A DNA stretch of 64,000 nucleotides, from assembly GCA_016212165.1 (NCBI GenBank), contig JACRGY010000057.1, forward strand, positions 27,346-91,345. Direction: 5' to 3'. A program made the translations under genes and the position numbers. Positions 16,278 to 25,759 of the stretch are shown piece by piece. The notes beneath the pieces were generated by a model, which saw only the letters and a list, made by a program, of their open reading frames with translations, did not search any database and was not told where the DNA came from. Origin of the DNA: Nitrospirota bacterium. Its GTDB lineage: Bacteria; Nitrospirota; Thermodesulfovibrionia; Thermodesulfovibrionales; UBA1546. Within the stretch, counting starts at the first letter, position 1, and the number at the start of each line of letters is the position of its first letter.

Positions 16278-17279
16278 TTGTTCAATTCAAAAAAATTTCT
16301 CAAGTCTTTAATAATTATTTTTTCGGTAGTTTTTTTATTCTGTGCTGTATCAGTTTTTGCAGCAGAAGGTCAGGAGGCTGCAAAGGAAATTGTCTCAGAG
16401 GCTATTCCTGCGGCAGCTGCTCCGGCATCAGCCACTCCATGGTGGGTCTGGCCATTGGTTTTATTCGTAGTTACATTTATTCTTGGTATCCTGGCTGTTT
16501 TGGGCGGCGTAGGCGGCGGAGTTTTATTTGTGCCGATTGTCGGCGGATTCTTTCCTTTTAATATTGATTTCGTGAGAGGCGCAGGGCTTCTCGTTGCTCT
16601 CGCAGGCGCGCTTGCAGCCGGGCCCGGGCTTTTAAAAAGAAACCTGGCAAGCCTCCGGTTGGCGATTCCCGTGGCGCTTATTGCATCGGCAGCCGCAATC
16701 GTGGGCGCGATGATAGGGCTTGCCCTCAAGCCAAACGTAGTCAACATCCTTCTCGGCGCGACAATCCTGTTCATTGTTCTAATAATGGCTATAGCAAAAA
16801 AATCAGATTTCCCAAAGGTTCCTCATCCTGACAAACTTTCACAGGCATTGGAAATAACTGGAATATACCGTGAGGAATCCCTCGGCAAGGATGTTGAATG
16901 GAATGTACACAGGACTCCTCAGGGGCTGGCGCTGTTTATAATAATAGGTGTCATGGCAGGGATGTTCGGGCTTGGCGCCGGATGGGCAAATGTGCCTGTT
17001 TTAAATCTTTTGATGGGCGCGCCTCTGAAGATATCTGTTGCAACAAGTAAATTCCTGCTTTCAATAACAGATACATCCGCTGCATGGGTTTATCTAAACC
17101 AGGGCGCAGTATTGCCCATGATAGTTGTTCCGTCAATTGTCGGAATAATGCTTGGCTCTATGGTAGGCGTTAAGATACTTGCAAAGGCAAAACCAAAGGC
17201 CATCAAATGGATGGTTATCGTACTGCTGCTCTTTGCAGGAACCAGGGCGCTTCTTAAAGGCCTTGAGATTTGGAAATAA
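16278..17279 (+). CDS. Sulfite exporter TauE/SafE (TSUP) family transporter
   Basis: A 333-residue protein with an N-terminal signal-like segment (residues 8-29), an Ala-rich linker, and about eight transmembrane helices in two TSUP half-repeats (GVGGGVLFVPIVGG near residue 75; GLGAGWANVPVLNLLMG near 235). It starts at TTG 16278, eight bases after AAGGAGG. TSUP proteins move sulfite, sulfoacetate or other small organic or sulfur anions; the substrate here is unknown. Gene order TSUP, membrane partner, USP, USP resembles the second TSUP cluster at 42.8-46 kb. Confidence 0.88.
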   Translation: MFNSKKFLKSLIIIFSVVFLFCAVSVFAAEGQEAAKEIVSEAIPAAAAPASATPWWVWPLVLFVVTFILGILAVLGGVGGGVLFVPIVGGFFPFNIDFVRGAGLLVALAGALAAGPGLLKRNLASLRLAIPVALIASAAAIVGAMIGLALKPNVVNILLGATILFIVLIMAIAKKSDFPKVPHPDKLSQALEITGIYREESLGKDVEWNVHRTPQGLALFIIIGVMAGMFGLGAGWANVPVLNLLMGAPLKISVATSKFLLSITDTSAAWVYLNQGAVLPMIVVPSIVGIMLGSMVGVKILAKAKPKAIKWMVIVLLLFAGTRALLKGLEIWK

Positions 17280-17280
17280 T

Positions 17281-17313
17281 ATAGCTGTTAGCTGATAGCT
17301 GAAGGCTAAAAAC
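17281..17313. repeat. Period-7 microrepeat
   Basis: The units ATAGCTG, TTAGCTG, ATAGCTG and AAGGCTA follow in tandem between the TSUP gene and its partner, ending just before the Shine-Dalgarno site of the partner. Confidence 0.7.
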
Positions 17314-17324
17314 AGGAGGAATAA

Positions 17325-17768
17325 ATGACAGAGAATAAACCAAAAGCATCGGAAGAGCAGCTTGCATATGCAGGCGTTTTAAATATCGGGATGTGGGTAG
17401 GGCTTGCCCTGCTCGTAGTTACTTTTATCTTATACATATCAGGAGTGCTGCCGAGTTATGTGCCGATCGAAAAACTTTCGGAAATTCCACAGGGTTCAAA
17501 TGTGCCGTACTGGGGCATGAGAGCCCATGAGTTCAATCAGGCCTTCAATGTACCGATGGGCTGGGGTTGGACATCTCTGGTTGGCAAGGGGGATTATCTG
17601 AATTTTGTAGGCATAGCGATGCTCGGGGGTCTGAGCATTTTATGCTATCTTGTAATACTCCCAATTCTGATAAGAAAGAAGGATACGGCTTACGTAGCCA
17701 TTGCAATCCTTGAAGTGCTTGTGCTGGCACTGGCAGCAAGCGGTATCTTAAAAGCAGGAGGTCATTAA
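17325..17768 (+). CDS. Three-TM membrane partner of the TSUP transporter (possibly DUF1634)
   Basis: A 147-residue membrane protein with helices at about 18-40, 88-110 and 120-142 and a 45-residue loop rich in aromatic residues (PYWGMRAHEFN). It follows the TSUP gene by 45 bases and overlaps the USP gene as TAATG, so the three are one operon. Small DUF1634-type proteins often accompany TauE genes; the match here is by topology and position only. It may be an accessory subunit of the exporter. Confidence 0.65.
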   Translation: MTENKPKASEEQLAYAGVLNIGMWVGLALLVVTFILYISGVLPSYVPIEKLSEIPQGSNVPYWGMRAHEFNQAFNVPMGWGWTSLVGKGDYLNFVGIAMLGGLSILCYLVILPILIRKKDTAYVAIAILEVLVLALAASGILKAGGH

Positions 17769-18226
17769 TGGTAAAGCATGTATGCCCGACACCCGGATTT
17801 GAAAAACTCCTTGTAGCCACAGACGGTTCTGAGTTCAGCAAGACAGCTATTAATGAGGCAATTGATATAGCAAAGTCGTGTTCAAGTAAATTATTTGTAC
17901 TTTCAGTTGTTGAGATGAATCCTGAGTATGAGGCCATGGCCCCAAAACTTATAGAAAAGGCTGAAAAGGAAATGAGACAACACCTCGAAGCAGTAAAGGC
18001 AAAGGCATTAAAGGAAGGTGTACATTGTGAAACCATAATACATCAGGGAGAAGACCCTTATCAATATATAATCTCTGAAGCACAAAAAAGGAAAGTGAAT
18101 ATAATAATTATGGGAAGCCATGGCCGCACAGGGCTTAAGAGGCTTATGATGGGAAGCACTGCTTCAAGGGTAATAGGGCATGCTCCATGCCAGGTGCTTG
18201 TAGTCCCGATAAAGGCGAAAAAATAA
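17768..18226 (+). CDS. Universal stress protein, single domain
   Basis: A 152-residue UspA-fold protein. KLLVATDGSEFSKTA opens the fold and GSHGRTGLKRLMMGSTASRV is the ATP-binding G-2x-G-9x-G(S/T) signature, so it probably binds ATP. It overlaps the TSUP partner gene (TAATG). USPs next to transporters often regulate them by nucleotide binding, which is the likely role here. Confidence 0.92.
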   Translation: MVKHVCPTPGFEKLLVATDGSEFSKTAINEAIDIAKSCSSKLFVLSVVEMNPEYEAMAPKLIEKAEKEMRQHLEAVKAKALKEGVHCETIIHQGEDPYQYIISEAQKRKVNIIIMGSHGRTGLKRLMMGSTASRVIGHAPCQVLVVPIKAKK

Positions 18227-18258
18227 TTTAACCCATCCTTTTCCAGAGGAGGCTCAAT

Positions 18259-19143
18259 ATGGCACAGATATGTCCTGCATCAAGGCCTGAAAAACTTCTC
18301 CTTCCTACAGACGGTTCTGAATTCAGCGAAGGCGCTATAAGAGAGGCGATAGGCCTTGCAAAATCATGCTCAAGCAAACTGATAGTTGTCTCTGTAATTG
18401 AAACAAACCCGGAATATGAGACACTTGCGCCCCAGCTTGTTGAAAAGGCAGAAAAAGAAGCCAGGCAGCACCTTGAATCAGTAAAGGCACAGGCAGAAAA
18501 AGAAGGTGTCCAGTGCGAAATAATAGCCCGCCAGGGAGATGAGCCTTACAAATACATAATTGATGAGGCAGAAAAAAATAAGGTCAGCATGATAATCATG
18601 GGAAGGCGCGGCAGGACAGGACTGAAGAGGCTCATGATGGGGAGCGTGACTGCAAGGGTCATAGGGCATGCTCCATGCAGTATAGTTGTTGTGCCGAGAC
18701 AGGCCAAGCTTGAATTCAGGAGTGTGCTTGTGGCAACTGACGGCTCTAAATTCAGCGATGCAGCCAGCTCTGAGGCAATTAATATCGCAAAACTCTGCGG
18801 AGCCAGCCTTACTGTTATATCTGTTGTGCCTTCTGAAGATGCAGCTATTGTTCATTCCGAGATGCATAAGGGAACTATTGTTGAGAAGGAGCTTCATGAA
18901 GGGGAAAAGAATGTCAAAAAGGTAAAAGACCTTGCTGAAAAAGAGGGCATAAAAACCACAGGGTTTGTTTATGCAGGAAAACCTTATGAGGCGATAGTAG
19001 AGGCAGCGAAAGAGAAAAAGGCTGACCTCATTGTTGTTGGAAGCCACGGCAGGACAGGGCTTGACAGGCTCCTTATGGGAAGCGTTGCAGAGAGGGTGAT
19101 AGTCCTTTCTTCATGCGCAGTGCTTATTGTGAAGGCGAAGTAA
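18259..19143 (+). CDS. Universal stress protein, two tandem USP domains
   Basis: A 294-residue protein with two UspA domains (residues 1-150 and 152-294). Each has its own ATP motif, GRRGRTGLKRLMMGSVTARV and GSHGRTGLDRLLMGSVAERV. The first domain is clearly similar to the single-domain USP 32 bases upstream (shared start KLLxxTDGSEFS and NPEYE), pointing to a local duplication. It ends the TSUP operon. Confidence 0.92.
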   Translation: MAQICPASRPEKLLLPTDGSEFSEGAIREAIGLAKSCSSKLIVVSVIETNPEYETLAPQLVEKAEKEARQHLESVKAQAEKEGVQCEIIARQGDEPYKYIIDEAEKNKVSMIIMGRRGRTGLKRLMMGSVTARVIGHAPCSIVVVPRQAKLEFRSVLVATDGSKFSDAASSEAINIAKLCGASLTVISVVPSEDAAIVHSEMHKGTIVEKELHEGEKNVKKVKDLAEKEGIKTTGFVYAGKPYEAIVEAAKEKKADLIVVGSHGRTGLDRLLMGSVAERVIVLSSCAVLIVKAK

Positions 19144-19203
19144 TTTATACTGAAAAGAGAAATTTTAGCTCGATAAAAAAGTCCTGTGTTTTATCTGCCT
19201 GAG

Positions 19204-19242
19204 TTGACAAAAAAACCTTAACAATGTATCCTTATTGTAAGG
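19204..19242 (+). promoter_or_regulatory. Promoter and near-palindromic operator of a toxin-antitoxin pair
   Basis: TTGACA (19204-19209), a 17-base spacer and TATCCT (19227-19232) form a good sigma-70 promoter. CCTTAACAAT (19216-19225) and ATTGTAAGG (19234-19242) are inverted repeats that straddle the -10, a typical layout for autorepression by an antitoxin. Confidence 0.65.
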
Positions 19243-19252
19243 AAGTAAGGAT

Positions 19253-19492
19253 ATGCTCGCAAAGAAGACATCAAAGAACCAACTGACACTGCCCAAGGAA
19301 ATAGTTAAGACATTCCCTGACACTGAATATTTTGACGTTTCCATAAAAGACAGGAAGATTATCCTTCTGCCCGTACGGATAACCCCTGCAGACATGACGC
19401 TTGAAGGCATAAGGGACAAGATGGAAAAGCTCGGGGTCACAGGAAAAGATGTTGCGGATGCGGTTAGATGGGCAAGGAAAAAGAAGAGATAA
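19253..19492 (+). CDS. AbrB/MazE-type antitoxin
   Basis: A 79-residue protein. The N-terminal half has the swapped-hairpin look of AbrB/SpoVT DNA-binding domains (TSKNQLTLPKEIVKTFPDTE, then DVSIKDRKIILLPV). The C-terminal helix region would bind the toxin. It overlaps the PIN toxin gene by 25 bases and has an operator-like repeat over its promoter. Confidence 0.82.
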   Translation: MLAKKTSKNQLTLPKEIVKTFPDTEYFDVSIKDRKIILLPVRITPADMTLEGIRDKMEKLGVTGKDVADAVRWARKKKR

Positions 19493-19896
19493 AAAGGGTT
19501 GTTCTTGATACGAATATCCTGGTTTCTGCCCTGCTCTTCAGAGGTGAGGTTTCAAAATTAGCCGGGCTTTGGAAAAATGGCAAAATAGTTCCACTGATTT
19601 CTCAGGCAACGTTCAAGGAATTCAGGGACGTCCTTGCATATCCGAAATTTTCCCTGACAGAGAAGGAAATAAAAACAATTATTGAGGACGAAATCCTCCC
19701 CTTCTTTGAAGTCGTCAGCGTACAGGAGGAAATCAGCGATTCATGCAGGGATGCAGATGATAACAAGTTTCTTGCCTGTGCTGTGTCCGCAGCAGCCGAT
19801 TATATCGTAAGCGGCGATAAGGACTTATGCGATATGCGAATCTACAAATCAATAAAGGTCATAAAGGATTCAGATTTTTTGAAGATGTTCAAGTGA
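19468..19896 (+). CDS. PIN-domain toxin (COG1569 type)
   Basis: A 142-residue PIN nuclease. VVLDTNILVSALLF (first Asp), the Glu in TFKEFRDVL, and DADDNKFLACAVSAAADYIV with SGDKDL give the full acidic site. The family is annotated as a putative toxin component of toxin-antitoxin systems that cut RNA. The overlap with the AbrB-type gene supports a functional pair. Confidence 0.88.
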   Translation: MGKEKEEIKRVVLDTNILVSALLFRGEVSKLAGLWKNGKIVPLISQATFKEFRDVLAYPKFSLTEKEIKTIIEDEILPFFEVVSVQEEISDSCRDADDNKFLACAVSAAADYIVSGDKDLCDMRIYKSIKVIKDSDFLKMFK

Positions 19897-20031
19897 GGTT
19901 CACTTCTTTCTTTTACTCTTTTGACTTTTGCCTTGCTTACAGACTTCCACACTTCCAGGCTTACGGACTCTTTGTAACCTGCTTCAATTTCATCTATACT
20001 ATTCATAACGACTCACGCTGAGGAGGAAACG

Positions 20032-20514
20032 ATGAAAACTCTTTTATCAGGCTTGACAGGCCTGGCTCTTTTTTTCTGCATTTTTTTGCAGGCATCCGCT
20101 CACGAAAATCACAGCGAGGGGAAAAAACTATTTACAAAGCATTTTCATGAGACCCTGTTCGAGATCACGGGGACTGCTGCCTTCAGCATAGAGGTGCTGC
20201 CCGATGAGAAGGAGTATAAGATTGGGGAAAATGTGGCAGGCATAGTCGTACATGACGATAATGATGCCGATGTCGAGGGAGCAAAACTTATAATAACCCA
20301 TAAGAATCTCGAAACAGGTGAGACGGCTCCGGGCGCTATTTCAGTAAAGGAGAGGGGCGAGGGGCTTTATATTGTCTCAGGCCTTGACCTTAAGAGAGAA
20401 GGCCGATGGGAACTGGCAATAGCTGTTAAGAAAAACAAGATCGAAGACCGCGTGAAGTTTATCCTTCCCGATGCATTGAAGAAGCCTCATCCAAAGGGAA
20501 AATATTCGCCTTAA
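20032..20514 (+). CDS. Exported YtkA/FixH-like protein
   Basis: A 160-residue protein with a signal peptide (residues 1-23, ending ASA) and one beta-sandwich domain of the YtkA/FixH type: AFSIEVLPDEKEYKIGENV, VVHDDNDADVEGAKL, REGRWELAIAV. These domains occur in copper- or oxidase-related envelope proteins. It is a single gene with a strong GAGGAGG site. The ~135 bases before it hold CT-rich degenerate repeats and nothing else clear. It converges on the response regulator gene. Confidence 0.65.
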   Translation: MKTLLSGLTGLALFFCIFLQASAHENHSEGKKLFTKHFHETLFEITGTAAFSIEVLPDEKEYKIGENVAGIVVHDDNDADVEGAKLIITHKNLETGETAPGAISVKERGEGLYIVSGLDLKREGRWELAIAVKKNKIEDRVKFILPDALKKPHPKGKYSP

Positions 20515-20520
20515 GGCAAA

Positions 20521-21882
20521 TCACTCCTCTTCCAACCCCAGCTTCTTAAGTTTTCTCCACAGCGATACCCTGTCTATTCCGAGTATCTGCGAGGCAAGGG
20601 TTTTATTGCCGCCCACTTCTTTTAACACCCAGTTGATATAAGCAGTCTCCTGCTCTTCAAGTGAAGGAATTTTTCCCTCTTTTTTCCTGAACGTCATTAT
20701 GCTCAGTTCTTTCAGGTCTTCAGGAAGGTGTGCTATCTCTATTGTATTGCTGTTTGAAAGCGCAACGCCCCTTTCGATAATGTTTTCAAGCTCCCTTACA
20801 TTGCCGGGAAAATCATAGTTCATTAAAATGGCTATTACATCCTGTGATATCTCCGAGGTCTCTTTTTTCATCATGGCTGCATATTTTTTCAAAAAATAAT
20901 AACTTAACAACGGTATGTCGTCCCTTCTCTCTGACAGGGGGGGGATATGCAGGGAAACCACATTCAGCCTGAAATAAAGGTCCTGCCTGAAATTCCCGTT
21001 CTTTATCGCATCATGGATATCCCTGTTTGTCGCTGCTATAAACCTTACATCCACTGTTACAGGCTCTGTTGCGCCAACCCTTAATACCTCTTTTTCCTGA
21101 ATGACCCTCAGGAGCTTCACCTGCATGGAAGAAGGCATCTCTGTTATCTCATCGAGAAAAAGCGTGCCTTTCGATGCCATCTCTATCAGCCCTTTTTTCC
21201 CTGCAGTTGCTCCTGTGAATGCGCCTTTTTCATGCCCGAAGAGTTCGTTGGAGAGGAGTTCTTCTGTAAATGCGCCGCAGTTGATTGCAAAGAAAGGCCC
21301 CTCTGCACGCAAACTGTGAAGATGTATATACCTTGAAAAGAGCTCTTTCCCTGTGCCGCTCTCTCCCGAGAGAACGATGTTGCAGTCTGTGGGGGCTACC
21401 TGCCTTGCTGTCTCAAGCAGTTTTTGCATTGAGGGGTCCTGTGTCATAATCTTCACCTTGCCCTCAAATTTTTCTATCTGCTCCCTAAGCTGGGCATTCT
21501 CTTTTTTGAGCCTTACTTTTTCTATTGCTTCTTTTACTACTTTTCTTACTTCATCGAGCTTGAATGGTTTTGATATATAATCATAGGCCCCTTTTTTAAT
21601 AGCATTGATTGCCGATTGAATGCTTGCATATCCTGTTATCATTATTACCTCTGTGTCAGGATAAAGGTCTTTGCATTTTTTCAATATCTGCATGCCGTCA
21701 ACCTTTTCCATTTTCAGGTCCGTAAGCACGACATCAAACCAGTTCTCTTCTATGAGTTTCAGGGCATTCGGGCCCCTGTGGGTTCCCACGACGGTGTACC
21801 CCTCTTTTTGCATAACATGTTCCAGGTTTCTTAAAGCAATCTGTTCGTCATCAACAATAAGTATTTTTGCCTTCTGTTCCAT
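20521..21882 (-). CDS. NtrC-family sigma-54 response regulator
   Basis: A 453-residue activator. It has a receiver (residues 1-120; phosphoacceptor Asp in DVVLTDLKMEKVDG), an AAA+ domain with Walker A GESGTGKE, the sigma-54 contact loop GAFTGA and Walker B GTLFLDEI, and a Fis-type helix-turn-helix (LASQILGIDRVSLWRKLKKL). It activates sigma-54 promoters when phosphorylated by the kinase just upstream, with which it shares TAATG. Possible target sites are the ATTGC-N5-GCAAT dyads at 23329 and 41904. Confidence 0.93.
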   Translation of the reverse strand: MEQKAKILIVDDEQIALRNLEHVMQKEGYTVVGTHRGPNALKLIEENWFDVVLTDLKMEKVDGMQILKKCKDLYPDTEVIMITGYASIQSAINAIKKGAYDYISKPFKLDEVRKVVKEAIEKVRLKKENAQLREQIEKFEGKVKIMTQDPSMQKLLETARQVAPTDCNIVLSGESGTGKELFSRYIHLHSLRAEGPFFAINCGAFTEELLSNELFGHEKGAFTGATAGKKGLIEMASKGTLFLDEITEMPSSMQVKLLRVIQEKEVLRVGATEPVTVDVRFIAATNRDIHDAIKNGNFRQDLYFRLNVVSLHIPPLSERRDDIPLLSYYFLKKYAAMMKKETSEISQDVIAILMNYDFPGNVRELENIIERGVALSNSNTIEIAHLPEDLKELSIMTFRKKEGKIPSLEEQETAYINWVLKEVGGNKTLASQILGIDRVSLWRKLKKLGLEEE

Positions 21883-23306
21883 TAAGTCTCCTTTAAAGGT
21901 AGTTTTATCGAGAAGGTCGTTCCTCTGTTTGGCGCGCTGCTTACCTCTATTACGCCACTGTGTTCTTCGATGATCTCACGTGCGACAAACAATCCGAGCC
22001 CTGAGCCTTGCTCCTCCCCTTTGGTTGTAAAAAAAGGCTCAAATATCGTTGCGATATGTTCAGGTTCTATCCCTGTGCCGGTATCCTGAATCTTTATTTC
22101 TACAATTTTAGTTTCATTATTTTCTGTTGCAGAAATAAAGACTTGCCCTTCATCAGGTATAGCGTCAATGCTATTTTTAATAATATTTAAAAGCGCCTGC
22201 TGTATCCTCTGCTTATCGGCAATTATCCAGACGTCTTCGGGGATGTCTGTTCCTATCTCGACATTAGTGGGAATATCTCCCTGCAAAAGCCTGACTGTAT
22301 CAGCTATCAGGTCTTTCAGGGGAAGCGGCTTTGCCTTGAATTCTTTCTTCCTTGCAAATTCAAGCAGGGAATGGACCATGGTTTTTGCCCTCTCGACCTG
22401 CCCCTCTATCTGCTCTAACAGTTCTTTCTTGTACTTTATATCAGCCTCCTCTATCTCCTCGTGTAATATCTGGCAGGAGGTGGATATATTGGACAACGGA
22501 TTATTGAGCTGGTGGGTAATTCCCGAGACCATTGTCCCGAGGGAAATAAGTTTCTCAGACTGGATAATAACCTTCATCTGCCTTAATTCCAGTTCCTTTA
22601 TCATCTTGCTGAATGCATTACTGAGGGACACTATTTCCCTGTCCGGCGATTCAATGGAGAGGGTGTCAAATTTTCCCTCGGCAATCCTTTGCATGCTGTT
22701 TTCCACCTGTTTTAAGGGGCGCACTACCATGCGGGACAGATACTGGCCTGTGATTAACCCTACGACTATCAGGAAAAGGACCGAGGCAATAAGAACCCTC
22801 CTTGAAGATACTATCAGGGACTGAATATATTTCCGCTCTGCCACTGATATGGCCTCTGTGGCAGTGACAAGCTTCTTCCCTTTTACCCTTACCCTGCCTT
22901 CCAGATCATAGGCCTCGATAGGGTTGAGGGTTTTATCCAGTTTGAAATATTTTTGCATCAGCAATTTATATTCCCTGATGTCAGTCTCCATGGCATATAC
23001 GTCTGCCTTGATCGAGAGTCCTTTTATTGCTTCCTTGTTCTGCCTGATAATATCTTCTGCCTTCTCTGTAAAGCGCAAATTCTCTGCATAGTCTTCTTTG
23101 TCTCTATAAAGGAAATAGTTCTTTTCAAACCTCCTCATCTCAAGGGTTGTATCAAAAAGGTCGGAGATTATGAGGCTGAAGGCAATCTTTTTATCAATCC
23201 TCTTAAGGTCAAGATAATTTAAGATAGAAACAACAACTATAAGGGCAAGGCAGATGTAATATCCGGCCCTGACCTTGTTCTGAATGCTTGGCTGCAGTCT
23301 AAACAT
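21882..23306 (-). CDS. Membrane sensor histidine kinase
   Basis: A protein of about 474 residues. It has a TM helix near 15-32, an extracytoplasmic helical sensor (35-150), a second TM helix, HAMP (about 195-245), HisKA with GITHQLNNPLSNI, and HATPase with NIIKNSIDAI, DTGTGI and GSGLGLFVA. QLNN replaces the more common EINN at the box after the phospho-His. The start at 23306 removes a 33-residue upstream segment unlike the family. An inverted ATTGC repeat and CTGCAAC lie 25-60 bases upstream, suggesting autoregulation. Confidence 0.9.
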   Translation of the reverse strand: MFRLQPSIQNKVRAGYYICLALIVVVSILNYLDLKRIDKKIAFSLIISDLFDTTLEMRRFEKNYFLYRDKEDYAENLRFTEKAEDIIRQNKEAIKGLSIKADVYAMETDIREYKLLMQKYFKLDKTLNPIEAYDLEGRVRVKGKKLVTATEAISVAERKYIQSLIVSSRRVLIASVLFLIVVGLITGQYLSRMVVRPLKQVENSMQRIAEGKFDTLSIESPDREIVSLSNAFSKMIKELELRQMKVIIQSEKLISLGTMVSGITHQLNNPLSNISTSCQILHEEIEEADIKYKKELLEQIEGQVERAKTMVHSLLEFARKKEFKAKPLPLKDLIADTVRLLQGDIPTNVEIGTDIPEDVWIIADKQRIQQALLNIIKNSIDAIPDEGQVFISATENNETKIVEIKIQDTGTGIEPEHIATIFEPFFTTKGEEQGSGLGLFVAREIIEEHSGVIEVSSAPNRGTTFSIKLPLKET

Positions 23307-23328
23307 CGGACAATTGTAAAACTCTTTT

Positions 23329-23364
23329 ATTGCAAAATGCAATGGTAAATTGCTTTGCTGCAAC
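23329..23364. promoter_or_regulatory. ATTGC dyad upstream of the histidine kinase
   Basis: ATTGCAAAATGCAAT (23329-23343) is a dyad with 5-base arms, followed 14 bases later by CTGCAAC. The same 15-mer, followed 13 bases later by CTGCAAC, occurs at 41904 ahead of the USP/TSUP cluster. The pairing suggests a binding site for the sigma-54 regulator encoded beside it. Confidence 0.5.
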
Positions 23365-23494
23365 AATAGGCCGGCCTTTATATTTATAAAACAGGCACAG
23401 GGCAATCATAATCCTGTCAACATCTGTTAAAATAGCAAAAAATTGTAAGCCCTGTCAGAAACAGGAAACTTATAACAGGGCAAGGATTGAAAAA

Positions 23495-25732
23495 TTGGAA
23501 GAAAAAAAATTTATCTTCCCGGGCATCAGGCGGTTATTTATCTACGTAATGGAGAAATATTGCCCCTTCAATATAAAGACTTTCCAGGTATTAGTTGGCA
23601 TAATTACCGCAATACTCCTGGGAACTGTTTTAGTCCTAGGCTGGACATCCTCTAAAAAGATAAGGGAGGTTGTGACTAAAGACTTTAACCAGCAGCAGTT
23701 AGTCCTCGCGCAGCACGCAGCCAGGCAGATAGAAAGTAATCTGAATATTCTTAAAAAAGAATTATCATTGCTCGGCCTCTCTCCGTCCATACAATATTTT
23801 GAAAAAGTCTGGTTAGGCAAGAGGATGGAAATCACTTTCTCGCGCATCAAAGAGGAAGGGATATTAGAGATCAGATACATTGAATCCAAAGGTTCAAGGA
23901 TGCATCTGGTGGATAGTCATGGATACCAGACTGCACAGATATATCCTGAAGATTTGTCTTATCTTGAATGGGCGCGTCAAATAAAAAATAATAATAACAC
24001 GTTGATAAGTGAAGTTTCTCCTGTTATCCATGGGAGCGACTACCAAAAGCTTATAATGAAGATGGTGGTGCCTGTCTGGCAGATTTCTGTTGATGAGACC
24101 AATCCGGTGGCAACCAATAAGTTTTCCGGGGTACTGCTGTTTATTGTTGATGCAACCGGTTTGATAGAGAACATAACAAAAGGAATAAAATCAGGGAAAA
24201 CCGGTTATGCCTGGGTTATGGATGAAAAGGGAAGTTTTCTCTATCACCCTGAAATGGAATTTATAGGGAAAAATGCCTTTGAAGTGCGGAAGGCAAAAAA
24301 GCCTACCATATCGTTTGCGCGGATTAATGAGATACAAAAAGAGATGATGCTGACAGGGAAAGAAGGCATGAGCTGGTATATATCAGGATGGCATAGAGGG
24401 CAGGAAGGCGAGATGAAAAAATTAATTGCCTATACTCCTATTCACCTTACAATATCAGAAAAGCCACTATGGTCGGTTGCAGTTGTAGCTCCGGTAAGCG
24501 AAGTGGAAGATGCGATCCATTCAATCCAGATCCGCCAATTTTCACTTCAGGCGATAATCATCGTTGTCATTTTACTCGGGGGGGTAACGATTATCTTTTT
24601 GATACTTAACTGGTCAACTGCAATGGAACAGGAAGTCGAAAGGAAAACAGTAGAACTTAAAAAATCAGAGCAGAGATATAAGTCGCTCGTAGAAAATGCC
24701 GAGGACATCATCTTTGCGGTGGATCAGCATGGGAACTACCTTTCCATAAATAAATTCGGCGCCAGGTTTTTTAATAAGAAACCCGAGAATATCATTGGGA
24801 AAAATATGTCAGAAATACTTTCATGGCCCACTGCAGAAGAACTGGTAATAATGATTCAGGAGGTATTTAATACTAAGGAAAGCAGGCAAATTACACATCC
24901 GCTTAAAATCGGAGAGCATGTATACTGGCTTAATACCAATCTCAGAAGGCTTTGGGATGAAGAGGGCAATATTTATGCAGTATTGGGCATTTCAAGAGAT
25001 ATTACCGAGAGAAAAAAGATGGAGGAACAGATGTTTCACACAGAAAAACTTGCTTCTGTAGGCACTCTATCTGCAGGTGTGGCGCATGAAATAAACAATC
25101 CATTGGCAATAATACTTGGGTTTACAGATTTGTTGCTTGAAAAGACACCCCAAAACTCTGAGTCATATGAAACACTGAAGACGATAGAGAAACAGGGGCT
25201 TAATGCCAAGAGAGTTGTGGAAAATCTGTTAAGTTTTACCAGATTTTCAGAGCATAAAGAAGAAAATATGGATATAAATAAGAATATAGAAGCTGTGCTG
25301 GCTGTTGTGGGGAATACCCTGTCTATTAACAAAATTAAAGTGCAAAAAAAATTATCAGACTTGCCGGTTCAGGTCAAAGGCAATGCCGGAGAATTACAAC
25401 AGGTTTTCTTCAACATAATCAATAATGCCGTATCAGCCATGAAAGGCGGCGGGGATTTGACCATTTCTACAAGGTATATGGATGAGGGCAGAAATGTTGA
25501 AATAAAAATCTCGGATACAGGCATCGGAATAAAAAAAGAGCATAGCACAAAAATATTTGATCCCTTGTTTACAACAAAGAAGGTCGGCGAAGGAACAGGC
25601 CTGGGTCTTTTTGTTTCTTATGGAATTATAACAAAACATGGTGGTACAATAACCTTCGAAACAAGGACTGCTGAGGAAGCAAAGGAGACCGGAACAAGTT
25701 TTATAATAACCTTGCCGGCAGTAAAACAGTGA
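23495..25732 (+). CDS. Cache-PAS sensor histidine kinase
   Basis: A 745-residue membrane kinase with a TM helix at ~32-52, a double-Cache extracytoplasmic sensor (55-345; YAWVMDEKGSFLYHPEMEFIG), TM helix 2 (~352-372), PAS (about 395-510; YKSLVENAEDIIFAVD), HisKA with GVAHEINNPLAII, and HATPase with NIINNAVSAM, DTGIGIKK and GTGLGLFV. It starts at TTG with CAAGGA eight bases before. It signals to the single-domain regulator 27 bases downstream. The ligand is likely a small organic acid or amino acid, by analogy with other double-Cache sensors. Confidence 0.9.
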   Translation: MEEKKFIFPGIRRLFIYVMEKYCPFNIKTFQVLVGIITAILLGTVLVLGWTSSKKIREVVTKDFNQQQLVLAQHAARQIESNLNILKKELSLLGLSPSIQYFEKVWLGKRMEITFSRIKEEGILEIRYIESKGSRMHLVDSHGYQTAQIYPEDLSYLEWARQIKNNNNTLISEVSPVIHGSDYQKLIMKMVVPVWQISVDETNPVATNKFSGVLLFIVDATGLIENITKGIKSGKTGYAWVMDEKGSFLYHPEMEFIGKNAFEVRKAKKPTISFARINEIQKEMMLTGKEGMSWYISGWHRGQEGEMKKLIAYTPIHLTISEKPLWSVAVVAPVSEVEDAIHSIQIRQFSLQAIIIVVILLGGVTIIFLILNWSTAMEQEVERKTVELKKSEQRYKSLVENAEDIIFAVDQHGNYLSINKFGARFFNKKPENIIGKNMSEILSWPTAEELVIMIQEVFNTKESRQITHPLKIGEHVYWLNTNLRRLWDEEGNIYAVLGISRDITERKKMEEQMFHTEKLASVGTLSAGVAHEINNPLAIILGFTDLLLEKTPQNSESYETLKTIEKQGLNAKRVVENLLSFTRFSEHKEENMDINKNIEAVLAVVGNTLSINKIKVQKKLSDLPVQVKGNAGELQQVFFNIINNAVSAMKGGGDLTISTRYMDEGRNVEIKISDTGIGIKKEHSTKIFDPLFTTKKVGEGTGLGLFVSYGIITKHGGTITFETRTAEEAKETGTSFIITLPAVKQ

Positions 25733-25759
25733 TTAGTGACACTTTAAAATGGAGGGGAA